A DNA stretch of 64,000 bases, from the NCBI GenBank assembly GCA_018296165.2, contig JACKQL020000081.1, positions 153,459-217,458 of the forward strand, written 5' to 3'. The notes below the pieces were generated by a model, which made no database searches, had not been told where the DNA came from, and was given only the letters and a program-made list of their open reading frames with translations. Positions 45,560-56,879 of this stretch are shown here, piece by piece. The position numbers and the translations under genes were made by a program. The stretch is from Termitomyces sp. T153. Its lineage: Eukaryota > Basidiomycota > Agaricomycetes > Agaricales > Lyophyllaceae. Numbering within the stretch: position 1 is the stretch's first letter; every line of letters begins with the position of its first letter.

Positions 45560-47134
45560 GTCCTAGTTATTCTGTCTTTTGTTGCAAAATAAATGGATTC
45601 CAACTCCTGGTTCATCTGTTCTGTTTCCCTATATGATTGAGGATGGTATGCCATGGCCATGTGTAGCCTTCACTCCAAGGAGACAATACAACTCCCTAAT
45701 GAACTTGGCCACAAACTAAGAACCTCAATCAGAGACATATCCATCTGATAGACCATGTAGCTTCCAGGCATTCTTCTGATACAAACGAGTGGCACCCATG
45801 GCAGAGCAGGTGATATGAGTGGGGATGAAGTGAGCCTGTTTGTCATAGAGGTTCACTACAATCATAATTGCATCATATCTGTGGGCATCTGGGAGCTCAA
45901 CAATGAAGTTTACCAGTGCAACACTCCAATGTGCAGCCAGGATGGGAAGAGGGTAGAGTTGGCCCATGAGAGGCTGACAGCAGGGCCAAGGATCTTAAAC
46001 TTGGGAGTGCAAAGGACAAGTTGATGACCAGGTAATGTACTGCTGCAATACTTCATGCACTACAGGATGTGATTGAGGAGTTCAAAGAAACCCCAGAGCA
46101 CTAGATGAATATTTGAATCAGCAGGGTGTTTAGCAGAAACACCATTGATCAGTATCTAGTCCATGTGGCCTTTAGTGCCAACATTGTAAGGGGACTGATC
46201 TCTGTACTGGTCCCACCCTAGCCAGGCCTAGCCTTTAGGGCTCAGCACTCTATCTAGCCATCCCTGGGGCTGCTCAGCCCTTTTATACTCCCTTTTCATC
46301 TTAGCACCACCACCTGACAGGTCAGCTGGTCTCCAGCCTCTGAGACCCACTCTATGTGTCATACTTAGTTACACACTTTGCCTTTGCATCACTCATTGCT
46401 GATTATTGTCACTTACCTTACTCCTATTACATACTGGCCTGCTGAGTCCATAGCTTATATTCAGTGGTCCCCACTTAGTCATATAGTAGTAGTCATCATA
46501 CTAGCCAATGTGGTAATAGGAAGGACCAGGGGATAGAATATCCCCAGTCCTGACAATAGCACTGCTTCCAGGTCTATCTACTAGCAGGACTCTAAGCTTG
46601 GTCAGTGCAGCCCCTTGCCTTCTGCCTTGCCCTCCACCTTTGCCTCTTGTTGGATACTTGCCCCTTGCCTGCCATGCCTCTGGCTGGCCTGCTCATTGCT
46701 TCCCTCTTGACAGGAGTGTCAGGAGGTGAGTGGTGGGCTTGGCTTGGACTATCCACAAAGCATCATCAATAAAACTGAGCACATTATAGGGGATCTTGGG
46801 GAACAAAATGAAGTTGATGTTGTCATAGAAGATTGGTACTAAAGTTGTCCATCCCATGGGTAGTGCCATGAGTTGGAGGGCACCAAAGAGTCTGGAAAGT
46901 CATCAGGTTGCAAGAGGGATGAATCAAGTGCTTATTGTAGCCAACATACAGGTTGAGGGTAGTGCCACCAATATGGCCAGCAAAAGACTTAGCAACATGG
47001 TCAGGGAATTGCAGCACTCTGGAATGAATGGTAACATGGTTTAGTGGATCTAAACTGTGCACAACCATTCTTCTTGAGAACACAGAACCAGTTGGAGTGG
47101 TATGCTGAGTTGGAGGGTTTATAAATGTGAGCAT
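45560..47134 (-). mobile_element. second Ty3/gypsy pol relic (minus strand), interrupted by a solo LTR
   Basis: Read right to left: RT fingers and palm in the frame 47,134-46,823 (QFPDHVAKSFAGHIGGTTLN, LYVGYNKHLIHPS), then FYDNINFILFPKIP and SFIDDALW, where the two catalytic aspartates are kept; the solo LTR; RNase H-like scraps; and an integrase segment at 45,967-45,725 (FIVELPDAHRYDAIMIVVNL, HFIPTHITCSAMGA). The frame is broken repeatedly and CG is absent from about 45,800 to 47,350. It is a different gypsy family from the one at 3.7-9.8 kb. Confidence 0.78.
46185..46555. repeat. probable solo LTR
   Basis: About 371 bp starting TGTAAGGGGACTG and ending CAGTCCTGACA, giving short inverted ends with TG and CA. 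It separates RT from the RNase H/integrase scraps of the surrounding relic. The 5-bp flanks (AACAT left, ATAGC right) do not match, so the duplication of the target is not confirmed. Confidence 0.6.
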
Positions 47135-47869
47135 TGACCTTGTTGCAAATGATTATAAAAACCTCTTCTCTAGGCTAGGCAAGATGGGGCAGTTATACTG
47201 CACCCATAGAACATGCAGATTAGTATGTGGACTGGTGGGAAGAAGTTGGGGCACAAGCTGCTCCATTGAGAGTTGTCCCAAGCAAAAGCCTAATTTTGTT
47301 TAGCAATAAGATCAACCAAACTGTTGAATTTGTTGCTAGAGAGGAAGCCAATGTCGTGTTTGCTGACAAAAATGACATTTTCATTGACCTCAAAGCAAAA
47401 TAGTAAGAATAAAAATGAGTATTCCAAGTAATGTGCGTGGAGCAGATTTACCACCTTGCCTTCCAGTTCTATAAATCCTCCGTCATCAGTTGATAAACTT
47501 GTCACTTACTGAGTTACTCATCACTCGAGATTGTTGCCATAGACCCCCGGCTCAGATAACAGCTTTACTCAGTGAATAAGCATGAGAATAACCCAACGGC
47601 GCTTCCCAAGGCCGGATTGAATCCCAAGTATAATAGGTCCTACCTTGAGGAATGAGAGCACTCCTCTCAAGCCCATATTTTGGAAATGAAATCGATTGTT
47701 TACTGACTAAGGAGAATGGTTGTTTTCGAGGCTTACATGACAACGCCAACACCAACACCCTCTAGCGCCCGTCACCAGCCTGCCACAATCCTGAGTACAC
47801 GGAGGGAATCATCGGCGCTCATCGGCGCTGCATTCGAAGAGAACAATACCGATGGTCGACATATTTCAT
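47135..47869. other. spacer between gypsy relic and MLKL-like gene
   Basis: CG returns at about 47,350. The minus-strand frame 47,505-47,290 is not recognisable. 47,715-47,870 may contain an alternative last exon of the MLKL-like gene (after a 46-nt intron), ending IVAGW. Confidence 0.4.
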
Positions 47870-49325
47870 CTATGGTACAAGTGAGTATAAGGCAGATGCA
47901 AAGTTAACTACCAACCAAAGCCTGATGGAACTATTGTTTTTTGAATTGGATATGTTTTTGACTGTCACATTGCCAGACTTAGAGTTGACGACGCTATTCA
48001 CATAGGTGACATTGCCGCTTGCCCCAGCAATATCGGAGATCAAGTAATTACTGCGATATAAAGTGGCTGAAGTACCAGTTTGTATATACGGGTCGAGTAA
48101 CGAGCAGGAAAGACCTGGCATCGTAGGACCAGGAAGCGGAGTCGGGAACCCCAGAGTTGCAGAACATCCATGGAGTGGATAAATCGGGTTTCCAGAAGAA
48201 AATGGGTTATCTAGTGGACTGAGCATCGGAGGCGCCGATTGCCGAAAGGGATTCGTATGTGTAGTCGAAGGACGATGGTGGCTGCGACCGTAAGCTGTCT
48301 GAGGTAATTCTGACTCTACCTGTAATCCGTATTCAGGTACTGATCCTCCCCTTGCATTCCTTCCATGTTGATCTTGCTCCTGCATCAATACGTCTTTTTC
48401 GATTCGCGCCTTCTCTATTATTTGTTCCTTTTCCCGATTCTTGCCATCTCCTTTTCTCTCGAATGTTTCCCTCTCCCTCTCGATAGTTTGGATCTCGAAT
48501 CTTTCCCGCTCAGGTGACTCATGCTCAACTCTCTCGAGATCACTTTTTTCCTCGATTTCACTGTGGGCGCCGGACTCGTTGATGTCCGAGAAACCCTCGT
48601 GTTGCTGGCCCATATTTGTATCCTTTCCAGGCCAATCGAGCGGAATTCGATCAGTTTGTGCTGCGATTCCCGCAAGTTGACCTTGAATCGACGCAAGAGA
48701 GTTATGCATAGATACAATAGATTTGAACTACTGTGTCTATCAGCCAAGCCTCAAAAGGGACATATCACGAGATACGCACATGAAATACATCTAGGGAATG
48801 CTTCAGGCGATCACGATACTGTTGTATCATAGTGATGTCGGACTTGTACTGGATCACACGAAACACCTTGTTTCGCGATGTTCGGGCCTTTGCGGAATTG
48901 TAGATGTCCTTGAGAGTTCTGGGAACAATTGATTGTTCTAGAAATGCGTACCAATCAAAATCGAGGGAGAAACTCACTCATATAGCTCCTTTGTGTCTTT
49001 CAGAAAAGCAGATGGAAGTGTGGCTATGGTCTGGGCTGCCCTACTATCGTTGCGAAGAATGAAGTACAAGAGTTGACATGCGTCTTCTCCGAGCTGCCTG
49101 AATGCATCTTGATTGGATTTGACACTCTGATGAAGGGAGTCAGCCGTCTCTGGGGGCATCACATAGTCTATGTACCTGGATGATGTCGAGAAGGCTGAGT
49201 GCTAGTCCAGCCGCACTCTGCAAATAAGGAACCGGAGTGAGCTGTGCCACATTCAAAAGGGTTGACACGACGAGTTCGGACGCATCCAGAAAGACTGCGG
49301 TGGGGCTTGAGGTAGAAGGCGGCAT
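47870..49325 (-). CDS. MLKL/HeLo-type helical-bundle protein with C-terminal tandem amyloid-like motif
   Basis: Four exons (49,325-49,176; 49,126-48,978; 48,918-48,780; 48,727-47,870), 431 residues, phases consistent. Residues 1-146 form a predicted four-helix bundle: LDASELVVSTLLNVAQLTPV, YLQSAAGLALSLLDIIQ|SVK, NQDAFRQLGEDACQLLYFIL, ETLKDIYNSAKARTSRNKVF and IQQYRDRLKHSLDVFH. This matches the fungal and plant HeLo/MLKL-N domain, which permeabilises membranes in necroptosis-like death. Then comes a Glu/Arg/Lys-rich charged segment (about 200-270), a Pro-rich region, and from residue 383 two back-to-back motifs, SGNVTYVNSVVNSK and SGNVTVKNISNSKN. By analogy to HET-S they could be beta-arch amyloid repeats. 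No kinase or NACHT domain is present. Function is inferred. Confidence 0.72.
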
Positions 49326-50350
49326 CGAACCCGTTGTACTTTAGATAAAAGTATGCGTTCGAACACTCAGTGCACCGTTTGAGATTCGAGCACCGATGAC
49401 TAATTTCCGGCGCCAAACCGGTCACTCCAGGTCTGCTCGTAACGAGTTTGGTCGACCAGGACGATCCAGATTTAGTGTATGTACGTACCAGAACTTGGAT
49501 TTCTATGCCTGACGTGAACGCAAGAACAACTCGAAGAACACTGAATTCTATTACTCCAGGAAAGCGACATTGATTCGACATGCCGTGAACGGACGGCACA
49601 GGAGAAAGCTCAGTGCAAGAGCTGTGATAGACGAAGTCCAGGAAGGACATCGTGACACCTAGCTTGTGACAGATCAATGTGACGCATGAAAGGACAGCGC
49701 AGCGCCCACGACGTGACTCCGATAACTCTGGTACATCCATCTCAACCTCAACTTTGATGAAAAGTCTCTGACCTCGCCGCAGAAAAATCACGCGAACCCA
49801 AAAAACACGCAGATAGCCTCGTAAGAGGCCGCTTTTCATCGGTTTTCGTTGCCTCCACAGCTTAGCTGTTGTATCTCAACTCCTAACTTATAGAGAGCCC
49901 AGTTCCGTGCTTTTCCTGTCTCGGTTGGTAGTCAAACCTTTGACTAGTTACTTTTTAGCACTTTCATATTTTCTAAAGACAAAGACGGTAGTAAAGATGG
50001 TTGTGGTCTTTTCTAATCGTCCGATGAACACTGAATTTGATCAGTTCTCCAAACTTTCGCGAAGTCGGGAAACCGGGCCGGAACTATCGACCGGCGACGC
50101 TGTTAAGTGTTGAAGCCCATTGAAAATCACGTCGAGCTGGAATGAACAGCTTCAAGTCAAAATGAACCACTGAAACTTTGCTCCATCTCGCTCAGTTCGG
50201 CTTTTCTGGGCTCGAAATTTCGGCCGTTTATTTTGCCAGATCAAGCGACATGTAGCCACACAAGTGGCTCTGTTCACCTCGATTGTTTCTAGCTTATAGT
50301 GTACTTGGTCGACCTCATGTAAATCCGTTCATTTTGGTTCGAATACACAC
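49326..50350. other. upstream region of the MLKL-like gene
   Basis: Promoter or 5' region. A 223-codon minus-strand frame (49,839-49,168) runs into the MLKL-like exon 1 in another phase; it has no domain and I do not accept it as a gene. Confidence 0.4.
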
Positions 50351-51360
50351 AATCACAAAAGAACACCACACAGAAAACATAGTCTGAGCAAAAAAGACAA
50401 AATCTCATTGGTTTCTTGTAAGCTCTCCCTCCGTTGTACGATCTTGGCATAGTATCGTTCTTTCGCTTCTTTGGCCTGAATGGTAGATATAATAAGCGCA
50501 AGTGTGTATGCCAGAAATTATGAGGAACTTACTTGTTTTAAAGCGCCTTTGCCCTTTCGACGAAGATCTATCAAGAGAGAAAGAAAATGTACTCAAGATA
50601 GCAAGCATGTACCTGCTGCTCTCCCGCAGCCCCAAGAGCCGCCCAATGTGCTGCAAACTCACCTTCGGTTCCATGTGGGTTTTGAGCTATCCATTCCCTC
50701 TTGCAAAAGCTCCTGTGGGATGTGGCCATCAAACAAAGATATGCGAGTGAATGTTACGTTTACATACTTCCCGTTCATACCTGTCCCAGCTGATGCCTTC
50801 TTTAAACCCTTGCCGGTGGGAGCTCTAGAGCTTCGGTATTGTTCTTAATATTTGAGGTTGGAACCACATCTGATTTGTCGGAAGAACCAGTCAAGATTCG
50901 TTCGGCTTCTCGCCTAATCCTTTCCCTTTCACGCTCTGCTTCGGCCTCCAACTCAGCATCTGTAGGGCATAACTCCGAGTGATCAAGGTGCCATCGTCCC
51001 GAGAAAGTTACCTACTCGTTGCGTGATACTAGCAGCAAGTTGAGAGACAGAAGACGACGGAGACGGAGACCTTTCCTTCCTCTTTGCTTGATCATCAAGA
51101 TTGTCGTCTTCAACACTGGGTCGATCCCAGTGAACGTGTCTGGTATGAACTCGTTACGAAGTGGGGATGGTGGCCGACTTTGTGATTTGGGCACATCGAG
51201 CTGTAAATTTACTGAGAATTCGTTCATATTCATAGTCCGCAAAAAAAGTTCACGAACTGCCTTCAGAGAAGCTTTCAATGTTGGTGAAGTCATTCACCTC
51301 TGTTGTTTGGGCGTCAAGCTACCAACTAAAGGCTGAGAATTGCTCTGGCTGAGCGACATC
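50310..51360 (-). CDS. hypothetical protein, Arg/Glu-rich, multi-exon
   Basis: Minus-strand segments look coding although I cannot name them. A possible start is MSLSQSNSQPLVGSLTPKQQ (51,358). Later comes VEDDNLDDQAKRKERSPSPS then SVSQLAASITQRV, joined through a clean intron (GTAACT...CTACAG) to DAELEAEAERERERIRREAE, a charged helix. Further exons read ELLQEGMDSSKPTWNRR, EFAAHWAALGAAGEQQ, DLRRKGKGALKQ and AKEAKERYYAKIVQRRESLQ. GT/AG borders separate the pieces. Exact model and function are unknown; coiled-coil scaffold is the most that can be said. Confidence 0.4.
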
Positions 51361-52059
51361 GTCGAGCGGTGCGACGAAGTCTGTAGTAATTCTACCGCCG
51401 GGCGTCTTACTGGGCAGCTTCCTCGGTTTGTTGTTACAGTCTGAAAGTAAGAACGAATAAGGTCACGGGAACTGCTTCAATGCTTTTAGTTAACGTTGAA
51501 ATGTAATGTCAAAAGGTCGACATTGGTTGACAATGTGCCAAAGAAGGTCTGTAGGTTGTCAGGATGTTGATGCAATGTTGTTGCATACCAACTTGACTCA
51601 TTCTTGCTCGATCAGGATCATTAGGTTTGGGGTTGAAGGAGGCCACGTCCAGCTTAAGGTTTTTAAGTTTGGGTACGATAGGATTGTGCTTGTTGACTAT
51701 ACAGTAGATTTTGACTATATAACTATGTCTTTCACTTTTCTTGGGACATGGTTGTGAACTGGTAATTCGCGTTCAGAGGGGCGTGTCTTCCTACAGAAAG
51801 GATGAGCAGTGTTCGCGTGAAGGTTCGACTTCTCAGCTTCAGATGATTGGTGGGACTCAAAGTCGGAAGCCTGCGTTCCCATCGTGGAAGAACATAAACC
51901 ACTCCAGCTGTGCCTTCACAGCCCTAATTTGTTGTTCCCTTTGGCCCGCCCCTCCCTGTCAGGGATGGCAGTAGCCAGACAGTGTCGTACTATGTTGTCC
52001 AGGCTGGGCTAATTTCTTTTTATCTATGGCGTAATTTCTTCCTGATGTATGTTATGAAA
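51361..52059. other. intergenic region
   Basis: No gene supported; the plus-strand frames 51,506-51,757 and 51,741-51,974 have no domain. Confidence 0.4.
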
Positions 52060-53298
52060 TCAAAAATATTTGGAGTTCCCAAGGCTCTACAGCATTCATG
52101 TATAACTTGAATAATTCTATATGTTTTCAATATTGGCGGTGGGTCCACTAACAAAAAACTAATGAAATGCCTTGTGCCAACTCTAAGGGAGAGGAAAGGC
52201 ATCACCACACTAGAGAAGGTGAAGGGCCACTCAGGTGTAGAAGGAAATGAGGGTGCCGATAGGCTAGCAGATGAAGGGTCCAGAAAACTTGAGCCAGACA
52301 GCTCTGTGAGTATTATGATCCCAGCCCATTTTAAAATACAAGGACAAGACTGGCCACAATAACACAAGCAAGGATATACCAGGGGATCATAGAAAGCATG
52401 GAAACCCCACAGAGGAGGGGGACAAAGAACCACCTAGACATGACCAGATGGGAAATAAAAGACATAAATGATGAAGCACCAACGGATGAAAGAATTTCAC
52501 TATCACTGAAGGATAAGTCAATAAGCAGGGAGGCCAGAGCCTTCCTGTGGAGAGCAATACATAATGCATACAAAGTAGGCAGCTAGTGGCAGCATATAAA
52601 TGGGTACAAATACAGAGCCCTATGCACCCAATGTGGAGTAGTAGAGACTCTAGAACACATTCTGACGGAATGCGAAGTATTAGGCCAACAAGTAGTGTGG
52701 GCCCTAACAGAGAAAGCACACAGGATGAGGGAGATACCCTTCACCAAGCCCACCCTGTGAGAACAGCTAGGCTGTGCAATTATATCAAGGAATGATAAAG
52801 AAGGGAAGAATTCAAAATGCACACAATGTTTCTCAACCATTGTGGTATCTGAAGCCACACACCTAATATGGAAGATGAGATGCAACTGGCAGATCACAAA
52901 GGAGGCCGACCTGGAGAAACTCCCTAGCAAGAATGAAACAACAAACAGGTTCAAGGCCACCACCTCAAAAAAGCTAAGATTAGACTGCCTGACAACAGAG
53001 GAAAAACATCTAGGCGGAAGAGCAACAAGTGCCGAGGTAGTCAAAAATACATGGAAAAACTTCCTGCCAAAGGACAGCAACCCCCTCAAGTCCTGGAGGA
53101 AAGCAGCAAAGGTTTTAGTGGGTATAGGATAAGAGCTGACACTGGCCACCAAGTCCCACACACAGTGCGTAAGGGCACTTCCTTCGGAGTGGCTTCCAGA
53201 CTTGTATTGAAACTTGAATAATAACACACTCCAGGTTATAGAGGTTGACTTTGTGAATTGTTTAAAACACTACAGAAGTACCACCAAAAAAAAAAAAA
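52060..53298 (+). mobile_element. 5'-truncated LINE (non-LTR retrotransposon) with poly(A) tail
   Basis: The left end is approximate. The plus strand encodes an RNase H1 end (KVKGHSGVEGNEGADRLADE, 52,218-52,277), then REARAFLWRAIHNAYKVGS, a zf-RVT-like motif CTQCGVVETLEHILTEC (52,629-52,680) and a C-terminal region to VLVGIG. Two in-frame stops break it. It ends at 13 A residues (53,286-53,298), the hallmark of target-primed reverse transcription. CG content is low but not zero, so it is less decayed than the gypsy block. Confidence 0.82.
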
Positions 53299-53488
53299 GA
53301 TCTTGGCAATTCGAGTCTTATGGAATCTGCTCCTTTATGTAGAATTGGTACACTTGCTTTTCTAAGTCATTGCCCTCTTAATTATCGCCAAAAAGGATCA
53401 AGATACATCAATATATTAGAATGTACTAAAACACCATAGATCATGATCAAAATGAACGTTTGAGTCCATGAATTGAGAACGTGCTCAA

Positions 53489-53883
53489 TCAAGGCGTGAA
53501 TCCCTGGCTTCTCAGGATCTCGCTAGCTTGTTGAGCTGCCGCTTCATGGGCACTGCCCTTATTGGGGGCCGATCCAAATCCAAATGGGATTCCTCCGACT
53601 ATTGTGGATGGATCACTCGATATTTAAATTAGACATGATACAGGAAGGACATACTTAGCGCTGTAGAATGCCAGTAACAGTTATGTGGAGGGCCTCTGCA
53701 TTCATCTTGGTACTGGAGTTTGAGACGATACTTCTTTGCAATATTATTGAGATCAGTTCTATAATCTACGGAGATGTTAGTTGAATCCACCACTCGTGAG
53801 TACAGGAGACCGACGGGGACGATCTGTTCAAAATATGAGCATAATAAACCGGTATGTGAGCGATTGAAGCCGGACCTGAACAT
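53489..53883 (-). CDS. stand-alone double-stranded RNA-binding domain protein
   Basis: Four exons (53,883-53,876; 53,823-53,804; 53,765-53,655; 53,598-53,489) give 82 residues, phases consistent. The whole protein is one dsRBD: YYRTDLNNIAKKYRLKLQYQ (helix 1 and loop), GPPHNCYWHSTALIGGIPFG (beta strands with the typical GPPHN), and SAPNKGSAHEAAAQQASEIL (the basic KG/KK-type loop and helix 2). dsRBDs bind A-form RNA. The first exon is only 8 nt, and its donor GTCCGG is weak, so an upstream exon could exist. No catalytic domain is visible in the open model. Confidence 0.65.
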
Positions 53884-55454
53884 GTTTCTGCAAGTCACTC
53901 GTCCTATTAGCTTGAAGAATAATTAAACAGAAATTTTCGCACCTTGAGAAGTTCCACTCTGGAAGTCCTGAACATTAGGGCCAGCCGGACTAGAGTCTGG
54001 AGCACTTCAGTCAACCGAGGAAAGTGACCAAAATGATTCAGAGCCTTACAGCCACGGTTTCCTGTAGTACGATCATTGTTGTAGGTGGGCTCTGGAACAA
54101 ACTCAGAGACAACAACAGGAAGCCATTGAATCGACATACGACTCATAGGAAAAGATAGCAGAGTGTTCCAATGGAAGGATAAGACAACTTGAAAGAATAG
54201 GATGCCTTGGAGTATTGCGAATCGACTCCCGCCATATTTAAGTTGTTCTACCCCCTTCAGCGCAGTCATTTGGGGCCTCGAAAAATACAGGACCTTGGAA
54301 CAGCTATAGTATGGACCGCAGTATCGTTAATCCACCACACCTTCATTTTCCAGAAAAAGCAAGCTACCCCTTTCGAATGGGCCACTTCTGAGACGTAGAC
54401 GGATAATAATAAGATGGACAACATCGGATTGATGAACATACCGTCACTTGTGACCTGATAGGATGCCTGGAAATGCAGTAGAAAGACTCATATTCAGAGT
54501 CGGTGCCAATCAACATCCTATATCCACCCATATGTAAGTCACCTTGCGGCCAAGGCCAGAGAAATACAAGATCGCGGAGTTGTCTCCTAGAGGCGCCTCA
54601 AGTGACGCGGGAAGCAAACAGGAAACCGCTGCGCACAGCTTCTACAGTCTACTACTTAGACGCCCTTAAATTAGGCTGTATCACCACCAGACAGCGCCGA
54701 TCACATCCGCGGAGAATGAACGCCTCCAAAAAGTATGAGCACAAATCATCGAAAAATAGATCATATGTATAATATTAGACAGTCCTATGATCGAGGAACT
54801 GAAAGTAATCAAATATGAGCATTGAATAAGCTTCACAGCGTTAAAGTCAACCCTGGTATGCAAATGCATCTGCATGAATTGGCCCTGTGTTCCAGTACCG
54901 ACTCCAAACATAGACATAGTGGTGTCAGGGTATTCTGATAACTCAGAGGTGTTGTAATAGGATATCGGAGAATGCGGCAGATCATTGCCAAGTTCGGGAA
55001 ATCAGAGAATGCAGAGGACATCCTGTACAATGTATGTAATATGTAACTATTCTCAGCGAAGCTCTTATATCGTCTTCAAGCTGGAGCAAAAAACACAGCC
55101 AAGAGTTTTCAGTTTCTTTGTGCATAGCCGGGGAGAGTAAAGCGCCAGCGAGTCCCAAGTAGCCTAACAATAACGCGTATCGAGCCATCCGAGTCGCATT
55201 TGGACAAATTTGCAAAATGGGTTGCTTTCCAGGAAAATCTTTGCTTACATAATATATTGGTTGGTCTTGGTCTTCTCCTGACTTCCAGTTTCCGGTATGC
55301 GTAAAATTTCCAATGTTCATCATACTACTGACTGACTACATTCTTTTCAAAGGATCAGGAGATACTACTTGGAGGTCTGGTGTATATTGTATGTACGACT
55401 TCAAGCTGTATAAGTCGCAACGAAGGATCTTCCGCGTTGTAGCTTGAGTGGGTA
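53884..55454 (-). other. region with unresolved coding segments
   Basis: Minus-strand frames at 54,269-53,907 (including FVPEPTYNNDRTTGNRGCKA and LVRLALMFRTSRVELLK) and 55,323-54,982 (MMNIGNFTHTGNWKSGEDQD, ARYALLLGYLGLAGALLSPA) look partly host-like. I could not join them into a gene or recognise a family. The first might be an upstream part of the dsRBD gene. Confidence 0.3.
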
Positions 55455-56879
55455 TCACCTACCCGAGCTCATAGCCAAAGACAATAAGCAGTGGGCTCCA
55501 TTCAAATCGTCAGGTTCGAGCGCAAAGTTCATATTGTACGCCATGCTCTCTATGGTTGAACTATCAAAGTAGGTGTCGAGCTCGCGTTGTGTGGAGAAGC
55601 GGAATCTACGATGACAGGGAGAACTGTTTGGTGTTTCTGAGTGAATGTCTGATAACTATCCATGCTTTAATATGATACGAATAATCTCACCAGGAGCGAA
55701 TGTTCCCTCCTCGACATCGTTTTCGGACTCACTTTCTGAATAGCCCGTACTATAAAGAGGTTCACCATGCGCTGTGGGGTGAGCCAATAGCGGTGGCGGG
55801 ATGTTGTCCGCTCTGAGTACGCTGTGCTGGTGACAGCGTAGTGGAAGCCCAGGACCAACTAAACCGACCTGTGGACGCGTCGCAGGGTCCTTGACGAAGG
55901 TTTTTGCGAAACGATGATTGATCGCGTTCCGAAGACTAGTCTTGTGCGTCTGATAATGTCCCATTTCGTCCGGATTAGTGTAAGCGCCCTCATTTGGTGC
56001 CATGCCTATCATCGATTGATACCGTTTAAGCTTTCCCTTCGCTACCGCCACAAAGGTATCTGGCACCGGTCCAGGATCTTTCTGGTTGTCGTAGTAGTAG
56101 TCTGGCCTCCCTTGGTATCGTATCTGAGACGCTTCACGATCGACTTTCCAAGGCCATTTGCAAGATCCGGGTCTCAAGTGCGCATCAGTTTCCTCCAATA
56201 ATATTGAAGGCGTAGATCTCGGGGTCATGAGATCTGTATCGTCGTCACTTTTGAATATAAGGGGTTGACATAAATTTCTAGGTAAGTTTCTTTGAGCTGA
56301 AGTATCCGGGAGCTCAAACTGCGTAACATCTCTAATGGGCTCCTCTGCGCCGAGGCTAGGGACACGACTAAAGGCTCCATGAGGTTCAAAGATACTTGCG
56401 CCCTGCCCGTTCGGGTCTTTCTTGGGAACCCTTGTCGAACGAAGAGTTCTTACCTCTTTCCCACTCTTCGCAATCTTTACGTTTCCTGTGGCTCTCCTCA
56501 TTCTCTACGATCGGCGCCGCAGAGGTGTCAGCCATACGTTTCAACGTATAAGAACCGGACGACTTACCTTAGGAATATGTTCTCCCTTGATCTGCTTGAT
56601 ACTACGACAGAGCTCCCGATGTTTCTTCCATAGGCCACTATAGTACATTGATCTCTGGTCAAGCTTGATCCATCGAAGACAGCCACCGCATTTCACCAGC
56701 TTTGGCAGCACTTTAAGCGCCCATGGATCATCTTCGAGTTGGCGTCGGCGTTCCTCCACGTCCATGACATTCTTGCGCCTTGTGCGCTCATGTTCATGGA
56801 CATCGTTTTCAAATGGCGATGCGTGTTCCGGATGAAGAATAGTATGATTTGTACGCAGGAAAGTCAGTGGCGTAGACAT
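55455..56879 (-). CDS. C2HC zinc-finger-like protein, copy 2
   Basis: Three exons (56,879-56,568; 56,504-55,691; 55,648-55,455) with introns of 63 and 42 bp; 439 residues. It is a paralog of the gene at 13.4-14.7 kb: start MST, the core VMDVEERRRQLEDDPWALKV, and C64-x2-C67-x19-H87-x3-C91 within GGCLRWIKLDQR...YYSGLWKKHRELC. Intron 1 falls at the same codon position (after the Pro-Lys of IPK or LPK), and intron 2 just before the conserved FRFSTQRELDTYFDSSTIES block. Both proteins end with LLSL plus a few residues. The middle is longer than in copy 1 and contains DYYYDNQKDPGPVPDTFVAV. Probable nuclear protein; function unknown. Confidence 0.8.

Noticed and set aside
49168..49839. 223-codon minus-strand frame upstream of the MLKL-like gene
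   Set aside because: It overlaps the first MLKL-like exon in another phase on the same strand, has no domain and odd Cys/Arg/Ser composition.
52162..52362. A host RNase H1 gene
   Set aside because: The motif is followed by LINE C-terminal sequence, a zf-RVT-like CCHC and a poly(A) tract, so it belongs to a retrotransposon.
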